A DNA stretch of 64,000 nt from Mytilus trossulus (Eukaryota; Mollusca; Bivalvia; Mytilida; Mytilidae). Positions 62,301-64,000 of the stretch are shown here, in pieces. The notes beneath the pieces were generated by a model. That model did not search any database. It saw only the letters and a list, made by a program, of their open reading frames with translations, and had not been told where the DNA came from. The first letter of the stretch is position 1. Each line of letters begins with the position of its first letter. The position numbers were made by a program, and so were the translations under genes. The DNA is taken from positions 68,455,436-68,519,435 of the forward strand of contig NC_086381.1 of NCBI RefSeq assembly GCF_036588685.1. Direction: 5' to 3'.

Positions 62301-63814
62301 AGTTAAGCCCCTTTTAACTTATTTGCTTTAATGTACTACTGCAACAGTTTGTCATCGCAACTCCTCTCCAACCACACAACAGAATTTCATGAAACCTTTT
62401 CAGATAATAAGGACATACTATGTAGTTGTGCATATCGACGGGAAATTGCGATTCAATTTTTTTTCTAGGAGTTATGCCCCTTTGAACTTATTTGCTTCAA
62501 TGTACTACTGAGTAGTTTGTCATCACAACTCCTCTCAAACCACACAACAGAATTTCACGAAACCTTTTCAGATAATAAGGACATACTATGTAGTTGTGCA
62601 TATCGACAGGAAATTGCGATTTCAATTTTTTTTCTAGGAGTTGGCAGGAAATTAATTTTTCTTGTACAATTTTTTTTTCTTTCACTTATTTAATTTCTCC
62701 AATGACAATGTGGGGACGTGGGGTATGTGAGCGTGCTCACTAAGGTTCTTTAATTTTATAATTCTTTACAAATATTTAACCTGGTTAGATATTCATACAG
62801 ATAATAATAATAAAAAAAATAGAAATGTTTTACTCAAACATTTAACAGAGAGAATTGAAAGCATTTAGGATAAAAATATAAAAGATTTCTACTAGCACAC
62901 ATTTGTGCTGTTAATTTATTGCATTTTGGAATTAGGAAAAGCTTTATAAAACTCAAACTATAATTATATTTAAGACTATGTCCAACATTCTTTACTCATT
63001 AAATTTGATGATAAAAATACTGTTTTTTATAACAATCAGTCAATGAATTTAGATGGTCACAAAACCTATTATTGTTTTTCAGAATAAGCAAAAGTTCATA
63101 TCCCAAAATAGATGCTGTGTTCAAACCAAGGAAGATGTGTATTTCTAATGGTGAGTTTTATCGTGTTGTATAACAGCAACTATTACTGTTGTTAACAACA
63201 CTTAGGAATATTGTTTTGATTTCTGATTAGTGACACACTTTATGTTTATCTCAAACTCCATGAAAAAGACTGGACAAAATCAGACATTTACAGATTTTCA
63301 TACAGAACATATACTGTGCGTCTGTTATTTAGATTTTTAATCTGAATGACTTTTAAGGTGTCTAATACTAAAACATGAACTCAGTCATTCCTGCTTATAT
63401 TATTCAGAGACTCTTTTTCCTTGGAACTCATACATTTTTAATTTCATTTAAAATTTAAAAGATTGGGAAAGTAAATGGCTTCTTTATGTCAGCCTTGTAA
63501 AATTGCTGAGAGCAAGCCAAATTCTTCGTTAACTAAATATTTCCGCTGTTTTCAAGGTGACAAGATCATCTTTTATCTGAAAATACCAAACAAACATTCA
63601 TATTCAAAAGAAGGTTCATGATTCATCTCTGTTCCCAGGGAACTGCATTTTTTCATGATTGACAGATAATAGAAAGGAGTTACATTAATATATTTGTCCT
63701 ATTTCAGAAGGTGATACTCTATGTGAATGTAGCGCCAGACAATGTGAGTGGTATTTATTTGACAGCAGACTTGTACTGCCAGAATATGTGGTAGAGTTTG
63801 AATATGTCACAAAG
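26154..63814 (+). CDS. long coiled-coil protein with divergent PARP-like C-terminus (spliced gene, 3' end beyond window)
   Basis: Exons joined by consensus splice sites and matching phase: 26154-26180, 28551-28609, 33431-33521; block copy 1 33864-34055, 34424-34519, 34996-35140, 35477-35637, 42226-42342, 42598-42692, 44684-44817, 45954-47077; bridge 47569-47664, 47936-48021; block copy 2 48603-48794, 49159-49254, 49729-49873, 50220-50380, 50709-50825, 51081-51175, 53138-53271, 54030-55159; tail 55697-55791, 56540-56671, 57388-57573, 58335-58458, 59715-59841, 60943-61003, 63083-63150, 63708-63814. Apart from the frameshifted bridge exon the model is open throughout, over 1,700 residues. The first two thirds are rich in E, K, L and Q with heptad-like spacing and repeated K-(D/E)-K-(D/T)-x-(I/L) phrases, i.e. 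coiled coil of centrosomal or cytoskeletal type. The tail resembles a PARP catalytic fold. I do not recognise a named orthologue. The exon chain is inferred, not proven by transcripts. Confidence 0.72.
26360..27002 (+). mobile_element. diverged, 3'-truncated AGCTCACC-family element
   Basis: It begins GCTCACCTTTCCAAAGGCAC and retains 'CTCTGAAACTACTGAACC', 'CTATTGTTGGATTGCTG' and 'GTAAACAGCAAAAATGTTC'. More substitutions than in other copies and the missing CTAG end mark it as an old fragment. Confidence 0.7.
27003..28515 (-). repeat. GTGTCCAAAG(T)ACAC-family repeat interrupted by a hAT-like element
   Basis: The left part (to 27184) reads 'GGTTAAAGTTTTTGGTCAAG' and 'AACTTGAAACTTAGTACACA'. The right part (28468-28515) reads 'GTGGGGCAACCGTGTACTTT' and 'GGACACATTCTTGTTT'. 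Together they make the reverse orientation of the family seen at 8313 and 37011, split by the insertion at 27185-28467. Confidence 0.8.
27185..28467. mobile_element. 1.28-kb non-autonomous hAT-like element
   Basis: The ends read CAGAGATGGGTCCGATTAC and, reversed, CAGACTTGGGGTAATTG. Both begin with the CAG typical of hAT elements and lie inside another repeat, which defines the insertion limits. The flanks AAATGCCA and TAAAGCCA fit an 8-bp target duplication with two mismatches. Many subterminal 'TGATTAAATTA' and 'GTAATCATGATTAC' motifs occur in both orientations near both ends. No transposase. Confidence 0.75.
29205..29352. repeat. tandem repeat, 53-bp period, about 2.8 copies
   Basis: 'GGATAGTTGTTATACATTTA' recurs at exactly 53-base steps (29206, 29259, 29312), each followed by 'GAGTTCTT-TTTACAGTAATATG'. 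The last two units are closest to each other. Confidence 0.88.
29600..30117. mobile_element. 518-bp DNA transposon with CATAGATGCCAACC ends and CATTTG target duplication
   Basis: The left end CATAGATGCCAACC and right end GGTTGGCATCTATG form a perfect 14-bp inverted repeat flanked by CATTTG on both sides (29594-29599 and 30118-30123). An open frame (29643-29828) has no recognisable domain. The element sits inside another sequence that resembles a repeat (29523 'GCAGTGTTCTCCCTAGAAAT'). Confidence 0.83.
30409..32179 (+). mobile_element. Helitron/Helentron-like element with tandem internal units
   Basis: The best preserved member of the family here. 5' arm AGCTCACCT, hairpin GGCCCGAAGGGCC, then (GTCGTC)-rich sequence. 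Internal units of about 507 bp start at 30484, 30990 and about 31493 ('TTTTACAAAAATCTTCTCCT' or a variant). 3' arm AAGGTGAGCG, hairpin GGCTCTTTAGAGCC, then TCTAG and T. No coding sequence. Confidence 0.82.
32180..32746 (+). mobile_element. second, 5'-truncated copy abutting the previous element
   Basis: It begins mid-family ('ATAGATAGAGATAAACTGTA') directly after the CTAG of the preceding copy and ends with an intact AAGGTGAGCG, GGCTCTTTAGAGCC and CTAG terminus. A 211-bp MITE interrupts it at 32265-32475. Confidence 0.78.
32265..32475. mobile_element. 211-bp MITE, TGTCA ends, AATT target duplication
   Basis: Family members without the insertion read GGTCAATTGACCCC. Here AATT is duplicated (32261-32264 and 32476-32479) around TGTCACGGAATAG...ATGTTGACA. 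The comparison with uninterrupted copies gives the limits directly. The interior has several 'GGAATA'/'TATTCC' motifs in opposite directions. Confidence 0.83.
32930..33345 (+). repeat. SINE-like dispersed repeat (GCCAATGAGACAACTCTCC family)
   Basis: Starts about 'AAGATGTAGTTTGATTGCCA' and continues 'ATGAGACAACTCTCCACAAG', 'GGCCCCGAAATGAAAA' and 'GGCTCCCGACTTGGGACAAG'. A second, shorter copy is at 57885-58165. I associate this motif with a widespread mollusc repeat. I did not identify clear tRNA-type A and B boxes, so the SINE label is tentative. Confidence 0.65.
33864..44817 (+). CDS. block copy 1, exons 1-7 (coiled coil)
   Basis: Seven exons: DVMSEQSKATAANAEALNNL..., SSEDQLIDIEQDHRQGIDK..., TLVESWQEKDKLIKRLQQ..., (D)EISELKLQLDRDGSR..., NSLRKQLESAHQSMKEVH..., YQDFIQRELNELQRIQEAEK..., (F)EKSHNIEAELAAIQTLKR.... 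Phases are 0-0, 0-0, 0-1, 1-0, 0-0, 0-2 and 2-1, so every junction is consistent. Charged and leucine-spaced residues and the near absence of proline predict long helices. Phrases such as KSKDEDI, KDKDKTIE and EKDKLI recur at exon ends, suggesting an old internal repetition of the coil. Exons 4 and 5 are separated by a 6.6-kb intron created by the insertion at 35716-41971; the same intron in copy 2 is 328 bp. Confidence 0.8.
37005..37440 (+). repeat. GTGTCCAAAGTACAC-family repeat, near full length
   Basis: Begins AACAAGAATGTGTCCAAAGT, has two internal units of roughly 170 bp ('CCGTGAAATTGGGTAATAAT' and 'CCGTGAAATTGGAGTCAAAA') and ends 'CTACTATCGTAGGTGGGGCA'. The ends carry a GTGT/ACAC stem and the CTAC...GTAG stem seen in other copies. 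Confidence 0.8.
38196..38815. mobile_element. 620-bp TTAA-flanked MITE
   Basis: GGGCATACGATACAGTT at the left and AACTGTATCGTATGCCC at the right form a perfect 17-bp inverted repeat, each bounded by TTAA (38192-38195 and 38816-38819). AT-rich non-coding interior. The target fits piggyBac or Kolobok. Confidence 0.88.
39541..41182 (+). mobile_element. Helitron/Helentron-like element with a 168-bp tandem core
   Basis: The 5' end AGGGCCCCGACTAAAAGTCG is a hairpin followed by (GTCC)-rich sequence. The core has units beginning GTGTCCGCTCCATATCTAGA at 39623, 39792, 39958, 40127, 40293, 40464, a diverged unit near 40615, and 40792. The 3' end is CGGGGCCC, inverse to the start, then hairpin GAGATGGCTTCCATCTC and CTAG. 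The 3' portion matches 1-364. Tandem cores of about 160 bp inside Helentron-derived elements are known from bivalve 'pearl' elements; whether this is one is inference. Confidence 0.75.
42996..44030. mobile_element. hAT-like element, CAGACCTGCCAACT ends, shared by both copies (copy 1)
   Basis: CAGACCTGCCAACT and AGTTGGCAGGTCTG form a perfect 14-bp inverted repeat with CAG...CTG termini. The flanks are CACACACA and CACACAGT, consistent with a slightly decayed 8-bp duplication. The same insertion lies at the same place in copy 2 (51476-52484), so it predates the duplication. An inner C-rich tract and a 'CGGGATTCGGGTTGAGGGG' zone are notable. No transposase. Confidence 0.78.
45055..45251. mobile_element. 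197-bp TA-flanked MITE, only in copy 1
   Basis: The ends read CTGTGGATTCATTTATTTTC and, reversed, CTGTGGATTCCTTAATTTTC. The inverted repeats extend about 45 bp imperfectly through 'ACCAATTTTCGTGGATT'. Flanked by TA on both sides. Copy 2 reads ACTATATATCTTTG at the same point, the exact empty site with one TA. Tc1/mariner-type target. Confidence 0.88.
45296..45775 (-). repeat. GTGTCC-family repeat in copy 1
   Basis: Starts 'GCCTCACCTACGATATGAGA', has (GTCC/GTCT)-rich sequence and two internal units ('GTTTTTGGTCAATGAAGTTT' and 'GTTTTTGGTCAAGGTAGTTT') and ends 'GTGTACTTTGGACACCTTCT'. The copy-2 counterpart at 53535-53840 has one internal unit fewer. Confidence 0.8.
45954..47077 (+). CDS. block copy 1, exon 8 (375-residue exon)
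   Basis: The largest exon. It opens with a phase-completing GA and reads GSKDSSQDDHFDMERRFSDQ..., a Ser/Asp-rich, probably disordered stretch of about 90 residues (many S-S-D and R-R-S-S motifs, possible phosphorylation sites). Then comes coiled coil from about LRKFIRQMKNQFDKAGKEND. Near the middle a 21-residue unit (ARGRLQALEGKLEATEGTVRL) occurs twice in tandem (63-bp period, 46622 and 46685). A second low-complexity acidic patch (DSQTESSESDFSE) precedes a last helix ending KSNMSQ at a GTACAA donor, phase 0. The long antisense open frame here is a shadow. Confidence 0.85.
47569..48021 (+). CDS. bridge exons between the two copies, the second frameshifted
   Basis: Exon 47569-47664 reads DALDNHARVLREKDSMIKRL...ERNLE, phase 0 to 0, with good splice sites. 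Exon 47936-48021 (acceptor TTTAG, donor GTACAG) reads TSQWIGNSSNEELNRLKKQL and then loses sense. It is 86 bases long, whereas 84 would give the expected LKEKDDLLQ and phase 0. The extra two bases are a GA in GGAGAGAAAG. Read as given, joining to the next exon (phase 0) stops within three codons. This may be a real mutation, a polymorphism or an assembly error; skipping the exon would restore frame. Confidence 0.65.
48603..53271 (+). CDS. block copy 2, exons 1-7 (coiled coil)
   Basis: Same exon sizes and phases as copy 1 (192, 96, 145, 161, 117, 95 and 134 bases). Amino-acid changes include IQE to IRK, L to P in NK(L/P)QQL, L to F in DQ(L/F)IDI, W to G in ES(W/G)QE, VTAAS to VHAAS, L to P in GSRS(L/P)KA and NIEA to NLVA. 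The two prolines fall inside predicted helices and would weaken the coil. Splice sites are all intact. Confidence 0.8.
51476..52484. mobile_element. hAT-like element shared by both copies (copy 2)
   Basis: Counterpart of 42996-44030 with the same CAGACCTGCCAACT/AGTTGGCAGGTCTG ends and position. It differs by small indels, a poly-C of 12 instead of 20 and loss of a short stretch near 51970. Confidence 0.78.
53535..53840 (-). repeat. GTGTCC-family repeat in copy 2, one unit shorter
   Basis: Same ends as 45296-45775, but only one of the two internal units remains, as expected from recombination between the adjacent similar units. Confidence 0.78.
54030..55159 (+). CDS. block copy 2, exon 8 (377-residue exon)
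   Basis: Collinear with 45954-47077, including the tandem 21-residue unit (54704 and 54767). It is six bases longer (TLTL instead of TL). I count ten amino-acid replacements against one synonymous codon change relative to copy 1: D/I, S/N, S/L, I/M, G/C, G/R, Q/R, F/Y, K/N, G/R. It ends phase 0 at GTACAA and joins in frame to the exon at 55697. Confidence 0.85.
55697..63814 (+). CDS. C-terminal exons: divergent PARP-like catalytic domain
   Basis: Eight exons joined in phase give about 300 residues. The first two (AKAQKLEETGGFVAKH..., ECYYNEAAARIKKSADVIV...) are helical. Then IHRIIRIHNRMLQTRF matches the start of PARP catalytic domains (I-RI-N--L---Y/F). LLEYLFWMQDPQ stands at the LFHG position, LLEEGF at the following I--GF, DGAVSLSNSLSLADRH at the G-YFA-S segment, GQLVISKVYLGKSVKAL at the L-EV-LG strand, and CEWYLFDSRLVLPEYVVEF at the NEY-VY final strands. 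The catalytic glutamate seems kept (C-E-W-Y), but the H and Y of the H-Y-E triad appear replaced, so it may be a pseudo-enzyme or use altered chemistry. The domain continues past 63814. I know of no named protein with this exact architecture. Confidence 0.7.
56200..56365 (-). repeat. diverged mussel-type dispersed repeat
   Basis: 'GACAAAAACCTAACCAC', 'GGCCACCAATTGGTCTTCAA' and 'ACTAGTTCAGGGAAATGGA' follow the order of the 11755-12050 family in reverse, with many changes. Confidence 0.65.
57100..57387. repeat. minisatellite of 21-28 bp units running into a splice acceptor
   Basis: The core TACTGATAATCCTGATATCTC repeats about a dozen times. The first units carry an extra TTTGTC (28 bp); later ones are 21-22 bp, with a TTACGATAATCC variant. 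The phrase CTCTTACCAGGTTT occurs twice: at 57321, within the array, and at 57379-57390, where it is the real acceptor of the exon starting 57388. Confidence 0.9.
57885..58165 (+). repeat. SINE-like dispersed repeat, second copy
   Basis: 'GTGCCAATGAGACAACTCTC', 'GTACGGCCTTCAACACGGAG' and 'TATAAAGGGCCCCAAAATTA' match 32940-33080 in order, without the 3' CCCGACTTGGGA section. Confidence 0.7.
58493..59470. mobile_element. 978-bp hAT-like element with perfect 8-bp target duplication
   Basis: TAGTGTTGTCAA and TTGACAACACTA form the terminal inverted repeat. TTTTTTAG flanks both ends exactly (58485-58492 and 59471-59478). Subterminal GGTTAACCG-type palindromes occur near both ends ('GGTTAACTGGTTAACCG' and 'GACCGGTTAATCGGTT'). 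An (AT)n run lies at about 59322-59349. No transposase. It lies in the intron between PARP-like exons 4 and 5. Confidence 0.87.
60005..60830 (+). mobile_element. Helentron-like repeat with about 150-bp internal units
   Basis: Begins TGTCGAGCCTGCAAC and ends AGGCGAGACATTTCAGTGTG with TGCACTCTTG. The ends are partly inverse to each other, with an AGTG...CACT stem and CTTG at the end. The phrase 'CTTGACCTCATTTTCATGGT' recurs several times (about 60185, 60377, 60527, 60671) in irregular units. Non-coding. Confidence 0.7.
61480..61735 (+). repeat. mussel-type dispersed repeat (GCCAGACGCGCGTTTCGTC family)
   Basis: Contains 'GCCAGACGCGCGTTTCGTCT', 'ACAAGACTCATCTGTGACGC' and 'AAGTTGAAGAGCATTGAGAG', a combination I associate with Mytilus genomes. 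A single copy in the window, in the intron before the exon at 63083. Confidence 0.65.
61749..62743 (+). mobile_element. Helentron-like element with five tandem 168-bp units
   Basis: The 5' end ATACCCCACGCAATGAGTTG is partly inverse to the 3' GGACGTGGGGTATGTGAGCG, which is followed by hairpin GTGAGCGTGCTCAC and CTAA. Units starting GTCATCGCAACTCCTCTC lie at 61845, 62014, 62183, 62351 and about 62519 (steps 168-169). They are very similar to one another. Short open frames inside are products of the repetition. Confidence 0.78.
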
Positions 63815-64000
63815 GTAAGAATAAAACTTTTGAACTTTTTGTTAAGGATGTATACTACTCTGTTTCAAAATAATAAGACTATTATAAATTGATAGTATAT
63901 AAAGAAACTAAAAAAGCAGAAAAAAAGAAAGTGTCTGTTTGCTTGTTTTTGAGATATAAGCGAAAATTTGGCAGGATATATTTCTCTCTAGACTTTGCAC

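Noticed and set aside
61845..62640. Regular 168-bp repeats resembling a repeat-spacer array
   Set aside because: The whole 168-bp unit repeats without unique spacers, the genome is animal, and transposon ends flank the array, so it is not a CRISPR array.

Overview
This is an AT-rich, intron-rich, repeat-dense animal nuclear segment. Genes have short exons with consensus GT-AG splice sites, separated by long introns full of transposon remnants. The dispersed repeats (an AGCTCACCTG...CTAG family, a family with 'GTGTCCAAAGTACAC' near one end, and a 'GACGCGCGTTTCGTCTAC' family) are ones I associate with marine mussels, so the source is most likely a bivalve mollusc, probably Mytilus or a close relative (inference). 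Nothing prokaryotic is present.

Layout. (1) Positions 1-3027: the 3' end of a DUF547-domain gene on +, with one shared exon (414-592) and two paralogous alternative terminal exons (1492-1621 and 2880-3027). (2) About 3-20 kb: no convincing host exon. It holds tandem repeats, MITEs, Helitron/Helentron-like elements and two broken non-LTR retrotransposons, one on each strand. (3) 20145-20222: an isolated well-spliced coding exon, either the end part of another gene or an alternative upstream exon of the next one. (4) 26154-63814 and beyond the window: one long + strand gene coding mostly for coiled coil. I could join its exons phase by phase. It ends, within the window, in a run of eight exons that resembles a divergent PARP (ADP-ribosyltransferase) catalytic domain.

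The central feature of the long gene is a duplicated block of eight exons: copy 1 at 33728-47410, copy 2 at 48467-55490. The copies are separated by about 1.06 kb carrying two further exons. Both block ends are phase 0, so duplication keeps the frame. Copy 1 is longer mainly because a 6.26-kb inserted unit (itself full of nested elements) and a 197-bp TA-flanked MITE are missing from copy 2, where the empty sites can be read. Copy differences in coding exons mostly change amino acids, and the second bridge exon carries a 2-bp frameshift. Either one copy is decaying or evolving quickly, or the region contains an assembly artefact such as uncollapsed haplotypes.

The repeats are informative. Several termini and target duplications can be read exactly, insertions are nested in readable order, and several unrelated repeat families share one Helentron-like layout: 5' arm plus hairpin, a tandem core, then a 3' arm, a hairpin and CTAG or CTTG.
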